64,000 nucleotides of DNA from Erythrobacter aureus (GTDB lineage: Bacteria > Pseudomonadota > Alphaproteobacteria > Sphingomonadales > Sphingomonadaceae). The stretch is from positions 412,501-476,500 of the forward strand of contig NZ_CP031357.1 in NCBI RefSeq assembly GCF_003355455.1, given 5' to 3'. Position 1 is the stretch's first letter. Each line of letters starts with the position of its first letter. The position numbers and the translations under genes are program-made. The notes beneath the pieces are model-generated. The model searched no databases. It had not been told where the DNA came from and worked only from the letters and a program-made list of their open reading frames with translations. Of this stretch, positions 8,775 to 15,804 are shown in pieces.

Positions 8775-8801
8775 CCTTGCGGCATGCCGCCGTGCCAGGG
8801 C
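8727..8801 (-). pseudogene. 3' remnant of an azoreductase gene
   Basis: Read on the minus strand in frame to TAA at 8727-8729, this encodes ALARRHAARAQTARK followed by RAEFAHLGA. It differs from the C-terminus of the intact azoreductase (10647-11345) at three residues (H for L, R for E, H for R). No homology extends beyond 8801, so only the last ~24 codons survive. It is the decayed half of repeat copy A. Confidence 0.8.
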
Positions 8802-8848
8802 TGGTGACAAAAGCCTGCTCGCCTGCCGCGATATCGGGTTCGAACGAA

Positions 8849-8877
8849 CACCCGGGGTGGACATCAGAAACCGGGTG
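8849..8877 (-). terminator. Hairpin downstream of the serine hydrolase gene
   Basis: Arms CACCCGG (8849-8855) and CCGGGTG (8871-8877) lie 25 bases after the hydrolase stop on the minus strand and are followed there by TTCGTTCG. A weak intrinsic terminator is plausible. Confidence 0.4.
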
Positions 8878-8901
8878 CTTGCCATACAGACGCCGCTTCG
8901 A

Positions 8902-10389
8902 TCAGCGCAGCTCGCCTATTTCGCGGCGCACGGGTGCCGAAGCGATTCCGGGACGCGACAAGGTCACGGCGGTAACGGCGCCGTCTTCTCCGAATTCGAA
9001 TTGCAACAGATTGGGATAATCCTCGATCCGGAATAGTCCGTCACCCAGATGATGGATCGGGCTGGCTTCCCGACCAATGAACTGGGTGAAGAACTCCGAC
9101 AGTATTACGAGCTCGCCGTCCTGCTCGACAATCCGGTAATCCAGGCCAAGATTATACAGCAGCCCCTTGTAGCTGCCGAGGATCGCGGCTTTCAAGGCAG
9201 GATCGAGCGGGGCGCTGCGGATCGGATGCCTTGCGGCCCAGCCTTCGGCATCGATGATGCGTCGGCGCAGTTCGGCAAACACCGGATCGGTACTGGGATC
9301 ATCGCCATTGCCCATCAGCACCAGGCCATAGCCGCCGTCCATCGCAGCAAGCAGATCGGCATTGACCCCGGTGTTGGAGCCATCGTGGCGAAGCCAGTCG
9401 GTATTGCCGAGGCCGAACCCGCGAAAGAAGGGCATTCCCATTCCGCCGACATGCTCGAGCGAGAATACATCGGTCATGGCGCGGGCGATCTCTGGCGTGA
9501 GTGGCCCCACGGTCTCGCCGCGCAGCGCGCGCTGGATAGCTGTCGCGAATATCGCGAGATCCGACGGGGTGGACCACATTCCCGATGCGGAAATCTGCGG
9601 TGTGATCGGCAGCCCGTCCCGGATCTGCATCCCCTTGGCATCATGCACCCGTGCTACATCGGTCGGGAAGCCGGGCTGGCCCGGCTGGACCATCGTCGTG
9701 TGCCGCATGCCAAGCGGAGTGAATATCCGGTCCTGCGCCAGCGCATGCAACGGCGTGCCGAGGCGATCCTCGATCGCCATCTGTAAGATGACATAACCGC
9801 CGCCGCTGTATTTCCAGCCTTTCCCGGGGGAAAATAGGAAAGCGATCGGCTTGTCGTATCGCGGCAGCCTGCCTTCGACGCTGTCGACCAGAGTGGGCAG
9901 GGAATCCCCCTGATAGAAATCGGCAAAACCGTGCTGCGACGTACCGCCTGTATGCGTCAGCAAGTGGCGCCATGTAACTCCGGCGCTGCCGGGCACCGTG
10001 CTGTCAGGCAACTTCCAGCGCGTGACGTAATCCGCAATCGGCGCATCGAGATCGATCGCACCTTCCGACGCCAGAACGAGGCACAGCAGCGCCGTGACCG
10101 GCTTCGAGAGCGACGCGGTGGAGAATGCCGTGGTGTCTTCCATCGCCGGACCGCCGCGAGCCTTCGATCCGAATGTGCGTGTCGTGACCTTCCCATAGTC
10201 GTCGAACACGGCAAGACTTAACCCGACCAGCCGATGTTCCTCCATCAAGGCTTCGACCCCGGAGAATTCGTCGGCTGTATCAACCGTAAGGGTCGGTTCG
10301 GGCACGACTGTACGCGCTGGTTCGGTGGAGAGGGAGGCACACGATGCCAGAGCACATGCAGCTGTCAGAATGGGGAGTGTCTTGATCAG
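8902..10389 (-). CDS. Serine hydrolase lipoprotein, beta-lactamase class C / PBP-like; probable CTG start
   Basis: The serine beta-lactamase-like fold is supported by S-L-S-K (AFSTASLSKPV, catalytic Ser and Lys), the Y-S-G segment in GWKYSGGGYVILQMAIEDRL, and LLTHTGGTSQHG. Members are esterases, D-aminopeptidases or penicillin-binding-like hydrolases. A GTG at 10305 gives 467 residues but no signal. The same frame continues 28 codons upstream to a CTG at 10389 and encodes LIKTLPILTAACALASC, a clear lipoprotein signal with lipobox L-A-S-C17. AGAGGA sits 4 bases before that CTG. I therefore call the start at 10389. The gene lies inside a segment bounded by a direct repeat and looks inserted. 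Confidence 0.82.
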   Translation of the reverse strand: MIKTLPILTAACALASCASLSTEPARTVVPEPTLTVDTADEFSGVEALMEEHRLVGLSLAVFDDYGKVTTRTFGSKARGGPAMEDTTAFSTASLSKPVTALLCLVLASEGAIDLDAPIADYVTRWKLPDSTVPGSAGVTWRHLLTHTGGTSQHGFADFYQGDSLPTLVDSVEGRLPRYDKPIAFLFSPGKGWKYSGGGYVILQMAIEDRLGTPLHALAQDRIFTPLGMRHTTMVQPGQPGFPTDVARVHDAKGMQIRDGLPITPQISASGMWSTPSDLAIFATAIQRALRGETVGPLTPEIARAMTDVFSLEHVGGMGMPFFRGFGLGNTDWLRHDGSNTGVNADLLAAMDGGYGLVLMGNGDDPSTDPVFAELRRRIIDAEGWAARHPIRSAPLDPALKAAILGSYKGLLYNLGLDYRIVEQDGELVILSEFFTQFIGREASPIHHLGDGLFRIEDYPNLLQFEFGEDGAVTAVTLSRPGIASAPVRREIGELR

Positions 10390-10400
10390 ATTGTCCTCTC

Positions 10401-10446
10401 GGCAGGGCGCTACTGTATTATATTAACAATACAGTAGCGCCCTGCC
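10401..10446. promoter_or_regulatory. Perfect 19-bp inverted repeat containing a TATAAT box
   Basis: Arms 10401-10419 and 10428-10446 are perfectly complementary around an 8-base AT-rich loop. On the minus strand TATAAT (10422-10417) lies in the loop region, about 28 bases before the proposed hydrolase start, with no good -35 box. An operator or cruciform-forming promoter is one reading; the end of a small mobile element is another. Confidence 0.6.
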
Positions 10447-10504
10447 GATGCGGTTGCAACCCTAAGAAGCTTACGCCCGCGCCTCTTCCACACGCTCGGC
10501 GCGC

Positions 10505-10583
10505 CAAGCGGGCTCATCGTGTCGGTGAGGGTGAGGGTGAGGGCCGTGCCGTGATTGACGGTGCCGATCGTGAGCAAGCCCAT
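10505..10583 (-). pseudogene. 5' remnant of an enoyl-CoA hydratase gene
   Basis: From the ATG at 10583 the minus strand encodes MGLLTIGTVNHGTALTL followed by TLTDTMSPLGA. This is aligned with the intact hydratase start (MGLLTIETADHVTTLTL, then NRPDTMNPLGA) but with many substitutions. Similarity stops after PLGA near 10505, and no crotonase motifs follow. It is the decayed half of repeat copy B. Confidence 0.8.
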
Positions 10584-10694
10584 TCGCGGCGGTCCTTCGA
10601 AGCGGAGAAACAAAGAGCCGCCTTGTGTCACATCCCGTCGGGCAGATTAAGCTCCAAGGCGCGCAAATTCGGCTCGCTTTCGCGCGGTCTGCGC
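10565..10694. repeat. Direct repeat copy B (partner 8645-8774)
   Basis: This copy holds the intact 3' end of the azoreductase gene plus the leader and broken start of a hydratase gene. The 95-bp core 10565-10659 is identical to 8645-8739. Confidence 0.9.
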
Positions 10695-11345
10695 CTCGGC
10701 GGCGAGGCGCCGCGCCAGGGCAGCCGTTCTCGCGCGGGCTTGATCGATCGATGCGCGATGCCGGTCGTCCTTGAATTCCTGATATTCGATCGCGATGGAT
10801 TCGATCGCCGTTTCGTCCACACCGAAATAATGGGCGCACGCGGCAATGGCGGGGTCGAGCGCATTCTTGTGCGCGCGAATGCCGCCCGGGGCGAAGCCGA
10901 ACTCGCCGCGGGACGACAGAACCGCCAGCCGCTTTCCGGACAGCATCGGTTCGATGGGAAAATCCCCGCGCTCCAGATCGAAGGAAAACGTCCTGCCAAT
11001 GCGGGCAACCTGATCGATCCAGGCTTTCAGCGCGGCCGGCATGCCGTAATTATACATCGGTACGCCCATGACGATGATGTCCGCCGCCACGACTTCGTCG
11101 ACCAGACGGTCGGATGGGGCCAGCACATCGGCCATCCAGTCCTCGCGCTGGTCCGGCGCAGTGAATGCCGCATGTATGAACCGGCCATCGACGAAGGGCG
11201 GCGGGGAATGTCCGACATCGCGCGACACCAGGGTTGTATCCGGCGCTACCTCCAGAAACGTCTGCGTGAAAAGGCTGGTGAGTTGCCTGGTCAGCGAACG
11301 ATCTTCCGATTGAGCGCTGGCATCGATCCGTAGCAGATTGGTCAT
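10647..11345 (-). CDS. FMN-dependent NADH-azoreductase / quinone reductase
   Basis: This 232-residue flavodoxin-like protein starts MTNLLRIDASAQSEDRSLTR with the S-x-S-R phosphate loop. It also shows the flavin-contact motif PMYNYGMPAALKAWIDQV (about residues 96-113) and the SSRGEFGF loop. AzoR enzymes reduce quinones and azo compounds with NADH and protect against electrophile stress. The start at 11345 follows GAAGGAAA. It is divergent from a LysR regulator 117 bp away that is probably its regulator. A paralogous LysR/azoreductase pair lies at 46149-47842. Confidence 0.9.
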   Translation of the reverse strand: MTNLLRIDASAQSEDRSLTRQLTSLFTQTFLEVAPDTTLVSRDVGHSPPPFVDGRFIHAAFTAPDQREDWMADVLAPSDRLVDEVVAADIIVMGVPMYNYGMPAALKAWIDQVARIGRTFSFDLERGDFPIEPMLSGKRLAVLSSRGEFGFAPGGIRAHKNALDPAIAACAHYFGVDETAIESIAIEYQEFKDDRHRASIDQARARTAALARRLAAEAQTARKRAEFARLGA

Positions 11346-11462
11346 CGAGGTTTCCTTCAGAGAGCGGTTGGTCGCCCGCAACTGGGCGATCGAACCGCAC
11401 TTGGCCATTGGCGCCCGTTCAGGCATGAGATGAATGCAATTCATCCTCGCAGGAAACCCGCC

Positions 11463-12368
11463 ATGCGCCGCCTCCCGCCCTTTCACGCCCTGCGCGCTTT
11501 CGAAGCCGCCGCGCGTCACCTGCATTTCGGCCGCGCGGCGGAAGAACTCGATCTCGACCCGACGGCCATCAGCCACCAGGTCCGCAAGCTGGAAGCGTGG
11601 CTCGACGCGCCCCTGTTCCATCGCCATCCCCGCCCGCTGCATCTTTCGGAAAAGGGGGCGCTGCTCTATCCGGCGATCCGCGATGCGCTGGACAATATGG
11701 AGGCGGCGATCATGCGCGCTTCCGACGCCGGGCAGGGGCCGCTCGCCATCTCGATGACGATGGGCTTTGCAGCCGAGTGGTTCACCCCCCGCCTGCCCCG
11801 GCTGCGCGCCGATACCGGCCTCGACATGATCGTGGAGGCGGACAATCGCCCGGCAAGCCTCGATAGTGGCGATGTCGATCTGGCCATTCGCACGCAGGAA
11901 CAGCCCGGTTCGGACCATGTCTGGCACCGGCTGTTCGGCGATCGGTTGATCGCGGTCGCCGCCCCCGCTCTGGTGAAGCGGTTTGCGCCGACGCCGGAGG
12001 ATGTCGAGTTGCGCGAATTGCCGCTGATCCGCTATCGCTGGGCCTTGCGCGAACGGCCTGCCCCTGCATGGCATCAATGGTTCGGCGCGACCATCTCCGC
12101 AGACGATCTCGCCATTGCGGGCGATTTCAGCGAGGAGAGCCATGCCATCGGCGCTGCGGTGTCGGGCCTCGGGGCCGCCTTGCTGTCCGAACGGCTGATC
12201 ACGGACCGGTTGGCGCGGGGCGAACTCGTGCGGCTTGGCAAGCGCTACCTCCCCATGCCGCCATTCTGGGCCGTCCACCGCGCCGGGCACCCGCGCAGCG
12301 GCGATCTTGAACGCATCGTTACACGGCTATCCGAGATTTCGGCCGGTGGCTCAGGGCGTCCGGATTAG
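11463..12368 (+). CDS. LysR-family regulator (GcvA-like), divergent from azoreductase
   Basis: The protein has 301 residues with the winged-helix domain at the N-terminus (MRRLPPFHALRAFEAAARHL, then FGRAAEELDLDPTAISHQVR) and a periplasmic-binding-like effector domain after about residue 90. The GcvA-like start sequence supports ATG 11463, which has AGGAAA upstream, over an in-frame ATG at 11430. Its gene ends convergently 10 bases from dxs. By position it is expected to sense a quinone- or thiol-reactive compound and control the azoreductase; this is inference from gene order. Confidence 0.9.
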   Translation: MRRLPPFHALRAFEAAARHLHFGRAAEELDLDPTAISHQVRKLEAWLDAPLFHRHPRPLHLSEKGALLYPAIRDALDNMEAAIMRASDAGQGPLAISMTMGFAAEWFTPRLPRLRADTGLDMIVEADNRPASLDSGDVDLAIRTQEQPGSDHVWHRLFGDRLIAVAAPALVKRFAPTPEDVELRELPLIRYRWALRERPAPAWHQWFGATISADDLAIAGDFSEESHAIGAAVSGLGAALLSERLITDRLARGELVRLGKRYLPMPPFWAVHRAGHPRSGDLERIVTRLSEISAGGSGRPD

Positions 12369-12378
12369 CGACGCCGGT

Positions 12379-14301
12379 TCAGGCCCGCGCCTCCTCCACA
12401 CCGGCGCTGTTGTGGCGCAATGCATCAAGCACTGTATCGACAATATGCGGGGCGTTGAGACCCGCCTCGTCATACTGCTTGGCCGGATCGTCATGGTCCT
12501 GGAACAGGTCGGGCAGTCGCATGGTACGGACCTTGAGACCGCCATCGGTCAGCCCGCTATCGCTCGCGAAAGTCAGCACATGCGCGCCGAGGCCGCCCAC
12601 GGCACCTTCTTCCACCGTCACGACGACCTCGTGGCTGCGCATCAGCTTTTCGATCAGCGCCGTGTCGAGCGGCTTGGCGAAGCGCATGTCGGCAACGGTG
12701 GTCGACAGGCCCTTGGCCTCGAGCTGGTCGGCAGCCTTCTTCGCCTCCTCCAAACGCGCGCCGAGCGACAGGATCGCGACCTTGGTGCCTTCACGGACCA
12801 CGCGGCCCTTGCCGATCGCGAGCTTTTCGAGCGTCTCGGGAATCTCGACGCCGGTCCCGGCCCCGCGCGGATAGCGAAAGGCGATGGGGCCATCGTCATA
12901 TTCGGCCGCCGTGTAGGTCATATGCGCCAGCTCGGCCTCGTCGGCGGCGGCCATGACGACCATGTTGGGCAGCGTGGCGAGGTAGGTGATGTCGAACGAA
13001 CCCGCATGCGTGCAGCCATCGGCCCCCACCAGACCGGCGCGGTCGATCGCGAAGCGCACCGGCAGGTTCTGGATCGCCACATCGTGCACCACCTGATCGT
13101 AAGCACGTTGCAGGAAGGTCGAATAGATGGCCGCGAAGGGCCGCATACCCTCGGCGGCGAGACCGGCGGCAAAGGTCACGCCATGCTGTTCGGCGATGCC
13201 CACATCGAACGCCTTGTCGGGATGCGCCTTGGCGAATTTGTCGACGCCCGTCCCGCTCGGCATGGCTGCGGTGATGGCGCAGATTCGCGGATCGTCGTTT
13301 GCCAGCTTTGCCAGCGTTTCACCGAAGACGTTCTGATAGGCGGGCGGACCGCCCTTCGACTTCTTCTGTTCGCCGGTGACGACATCGAACTTGGCGACAC
13401 CGTGATATTTGTCGGCGCTGTTTTCGGCCGGGGCATAGCCCTTACCCTTCTGCGTCACGACATGGATCAGCACCGGCCCCTGTTCGCTGTCGCGCACATT
13501 CTCCAGCACCGGGATGAGATGATCGAGATTGTGGCCGTCGATCGGGCCGACATAATAAAAGCCGAGTTCCTCGAACAGCGTGCCGCCAGTGGCCATGCCG
13601 CGGGCATATTCCTCGGCCTTTTCCAGCCCGCCCCACACGCGGCGGCCGAGCTTCTTGGCGATCTTGGAAGCCATCGAGCGCAGGCCGAGATATTCGCTGC
13701 TCGACACCATCCGCGCGAGATAGGCGGACAGGCCGCCCACTGGGGGGGCGATCGACATATCGTTGTCGTTGAGGATCACGACCAGGCGATTGCCCGCCTG
13801 TTCGGCATTGTTCATCGCCTCATAGGCCATGCCGGCGCTCATCGCGCCATCGCCGATAACCGCAATGCCGCGGCCGGGGCGGTTCTGCATCTTGTTGGCC
13901 ATGGCAAAGCCGAGCGCCGCCGAGATCGAGGTCGAGCTGTGCGCCGCGCCGAAGGGATCGTATTCGCTTTCCGTGCGCTTGGTGAAACCCGACAAGCCCC
14001 CGCCCTGGCGCAGCGTGCGAATACGGTCGCGCCGCCCGGTCAGTATCTTGTGCGGATAGCACTGGTGGCCGACGTCCCACACCAGCTTGTCGGTCGGCGT
14101 GTCGAACACATAATGGATGGCGGTGGTCAATTCGACCACGCCCAGTCCCGAGCCCAGATGGCCGCCAGTCGTTCCGACCGCGTCGATCATCTCGGCGCGC
14201 AATTCGTCGGACAATTGGCGAAGCTGGCTCTTTTTCAGCTTGCGAAGATCGTCGGGAGTATCGACCGTATCGAGCAACGGCGTCTTGGGGCGGCTTGTCA
14301 T
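12379..14301 (-). CDS. dxs: 1-deoxy-D-xylulose-5-phosphate synthase
   Basis: The protein has 640 residues, full length for DXS. Features seen are the N-terminal DELRAEMIDAVGTTGGHLGS motif with the substrate-contact histidine, the thiamine-diphosphate motif VIGDGAMSAGMAYEAMNNA (about residues 150-168), the catalytic glutamate region FDVGIAEQHGVTFAAG, and the C-terminal transketolase domain. It condenses pyruvate and glyceraldehyde-3-phosphate in the first step of the non-mevalonate isoprenoid pathway, feeding carotenoids, quinones and hopanoids. ATG 14301 is used; a GTG two codons upstream is also possible. Confidence 0.97.
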   Translation of the reverse strand: MTSRPKTPLLDTVDTPDDLRKLKKSQLRQLSDELRAEMIDAVGTTGGHLGSGLGVVELTTAIHYVFDTPTDKLVWDVGHQCYPHKILTGRRDRIRTLRQGGGLSGFTKRTESEYDPFGAAHSSTSISAALGFAMANKMQNRPGRGIAVIGDGAMSAGMAYEAMNNAEQAGNRLVVILNDNDMSIAPPVGGLSAYLARMVSSSEYLGLRSMASKIAKKLGRRVWGGLEKAEEYARGMATGGTLFEELGFYYVGPIDGHNLDHLIPVLENVRDSEQGPVLIHVVTQKGKGYAPAENSADKYHGVAKFDVVTGEQKKSKGGPPAYQNVFGETLAKLANDDPRICAITAAMPSGTGVDKFAKAHPDKAFDVGIAEQHGVTFAAGLAAEGMRPFAAIYSTFLQRAYDQVVHDVAIQNLPVRFAIDRAGLVGADGCTHAGSFDITYLATLPNMVVMAAADEAELAHMTYTAAEYDDGPIAFRYPRGAGTGVEIPETLEKLAIGKGRVVREGTKVAILSLGARLEEAKKAADQLEAKGLSTTVADMRFAKPLDTALIEKLMRSHEVVVTVEEGAVGGLGAHVLTFASDSGLTDGGLKVRTMRLPDLFQDHDDPAKQYDEAGLNAPHIVDTVLDALRHNSAGVEEARA

Positions 14302-14379
14302 GCCCACTGCTCTACACTCGGAAATCGAAACTGTCGATGAACGGTTCGTCGGCGAAAATGAACGGTTTGCCGTCGTGAA

Positions 14380-14847
14380 TTACTCAGCGCATTCATCGCA
14401 CAGGCCGCGCAGTTCGACCACCGGGCGCACGTCGGTAAAGCCTGCATCCTTGCCGGCCTCCCTCAGCGCGCCCGTCACGCGATCATCGTCGATATGCGTC
14501 GCCTTGCCGCAATCGTCGCAGATCAGGAAGATGCAGTCGTGCCGACAGCCGGGATGCGTATTGACCAGATAGGCATTGGCGCTCTCGATCCGCTTGGCAA
14601 GGTTGGTGCGCACGAACAGGTCGAGAATCCGATAGACGCTGTTGGGGGCCACGCGTTTCCCGCGCGAACGCGAAAGATTGTCGGCAATATCGTAGGCGCT
14701 GGCGGGCTTGTCGTGCCGGGCGAGCTCTTCATACACCGACTGGCGCATGCCCGTCCATTGCTCGCCGCTGTCGAGAAGCGCGAGGCGAGCGGCCTCGATC
14801 AGGTCATCGCCTGCATGTTCGTGGTGAGCGTGCGCGTGAATAGCCAT
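14380..14847 (-). CDS. Fur-family transcriptional repressor, Zur-like
   Basis: The protein has 155 residues with a histidine-rich start (MAIHAHAHHEH), a winged helix with PNSVYRILDLF (about residues 68-78), and two C-x-x-C pairs: CDDCGKATHID (about 109) and CDECAE at the C-terminus. These pairs form the structural zinc site of Fur-family proteins. The His-rich leader and C-terminal CxxC favour a zinc regulator (Zur), but the metal cannot be proven from sequence. It lies directly upstream of dxs on the same strand, 78 bp apart. No zinc transporter gene is in the window. Confidence 0.87.
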   Translation of the reverse strand: MAIHAHAHHEHAGDDLIEAARLALLDSGEQWTGMRQSVYEELARHDKPASAYDIADNLSRSRGKRVAPNSVYRILDLFVRTNLAKRIESANAYLVNTHPGCRHDCIFLICDDCGKATHIDDDRVTGALREAGKDAGFTDVRPVVELRGLCDECAE

Positions 14848-14885
14848 AGAGCGCCCAAATAGGGGTGCCGCCCGTTCGCCGCAAG

Positions 14886-15566
14886 TTAGTCAGGCTGGAA
14901 GCGCGCCGAATAGACACCGGGATACATCGCCTTCAGAGCCTTCACCTTGGGCGCATCCCAGCGCACGATATAGCCGTGTCGGGGGTTCTTGAGCATGAAA
15001 TCCTGATGGTAGCTCTCGGCTGGGTAGAAGGTTTGGGCGCGCTCCATCTTGGTCACTATCGGCTTCGACCACAGCCTGGCCGCGCGCAATTGCCGGAGAT
15101 AGGCAGCTGCCACCGCAGCCTGTTCGCGCGATTGGGGCACCAGCGCGCTGCGGTAATGCGCCCCAACGTCGGGACCCTGCCGGTTGATCTGGGTGGGATC
15201 GGCAACCACCGAAAAGAAGATGCGAAGCAACTGATCGTAGCGGATCACCTTGGGATCGTAAGTGACCCTCACCGCCTCGGCATGGTCGGTAATGCCCGAT
15301 GAAACGAGCTTGTACGCCGCTTGTCGCTTGGTGCCGCCGTGATAGCCGGAAACCGCGCTCTTCACGCCCTTAACGTGGCTGAAGACCCCTTCGACACCCC
15401 AGAAGCATCCACCTGCGAAGACTGCGGTTTTCAGCCCTTCGCCTTCCTCGGCGACGCGCTTTGCGGCAGGCGCCGCGACCGTTTTCTCAGCCGCACTGAC
15501 AGGCTCCTGGCAGGCCGACACGGCAAGCCCGAGCGCAGCCGCAACCAGAGCGGCGCGCCAGTGCAT
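14886..15566 (-). CDS. msrA: Peptide methionine sulfoxide reductase MsrA, probably envelope-anchored
   Basis: The protein has 226 residues. The MsrA signature AVFAGGCFWGVEG gives the catalytic Cys54; SGYHGG, EAVRVTYDP and the C-terminal YHQDFMLKNPRHGYI segment complete the family pattern. A hydrophobic N-terminus ending LAVSAC19 looks like a lipoprotein signal, which places repair of methionine S-sulfoxide outside the cytoplasm. The ATG at 15566 overlaps the stop of a 43-residue upstream reading frame (TGATG), so the two are probably coupled. Confidence 0.92.
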   Translation of the reverse strand: MHWRAALVAAALGLAVSACQEPVSAAEKTVAAPAAKRVAEEGEGLKTAVFAGGCFWGVEGVFSHVKGVKSAVSGYHGGTKRQAAYKLVSSGITDHAEAVRVTYDPKVIRYDQLLRIFFSVVADPTQINRQGPDVGAHYRSALVPQSREQAAVAAAYLRQLRAARLWSKPIVTKMERAQTFYPAESYHQDFMLKNPRHGYIVRWDAPKVKALKAMYPGVYSARFQPD

Positions 15567-15697
15567 CAGAAAATCGCGGCGATCAGTTGCGGCACGGCCG
15601 CGAAGATTTCGCCACCGCTGGCAAGCAACACGGCGATGGCACCGGCACCGAAGCCGATGCCGAAATTGCGATAGAGGTCGGGAGTGAAGAGGGTCAT
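15566..15697 (-). CDS. Small membrane-type protein coupled to msrA (43 aa)
   Basis: ATG 15697 opens a 43-codon frame, MTLFTPDLYRNFGIGFGAGA then IAVLLASGGEIFAAVPQLIA and AIF, ending in TGA that overlaps the msrA ATG. GAAAGA lies upstream. It is one hydrophobic segment with a short soluble N-terminus. I do not recognise a family. The exact overlap, the ribosome site and the sensible composition argue that it is translated, either as a small membrane protein or as a leader coupling translation into msrA. Confidence 0.6.
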   Translation of the reverse strand: MTLFTPDLYRNFGIGFGAGAIAVLLASGGEIFAAVPQLIAAIF

Positions 15698-15804
15698 GCA
15701 ATATCTTTCGTCGGGATTGCCGACGTGGTTACACGCGCCGTTATTGCAACGCGCTTAATCGGATCGTTGTGATCGGTTCAGGCGATGAGCCGCCTGCTCC
15801 CGGC

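Noticed and set aside
10471..10500. Minus-strand tail reading AERVEEARA then stop, similar to the dxs C-terminus (VEEARA)
   Set aside because: Only about 20 bases are alike and the frame differs from the adjacent hydratase fragment; chance or a tiny dxs scrap cannot be told apart.
10410..10631. Short minus-strand frame starting like the hydratase
   Set aside because: Only about 26 codons match the hydratase, after which no crotonase motif follows; treated as a decayed fragment.
12235..14340. A 701-codon plus-strand frame opposite dxs
   Set aside because: No domain and antisense-type composition; dxs on the other strand is complete.
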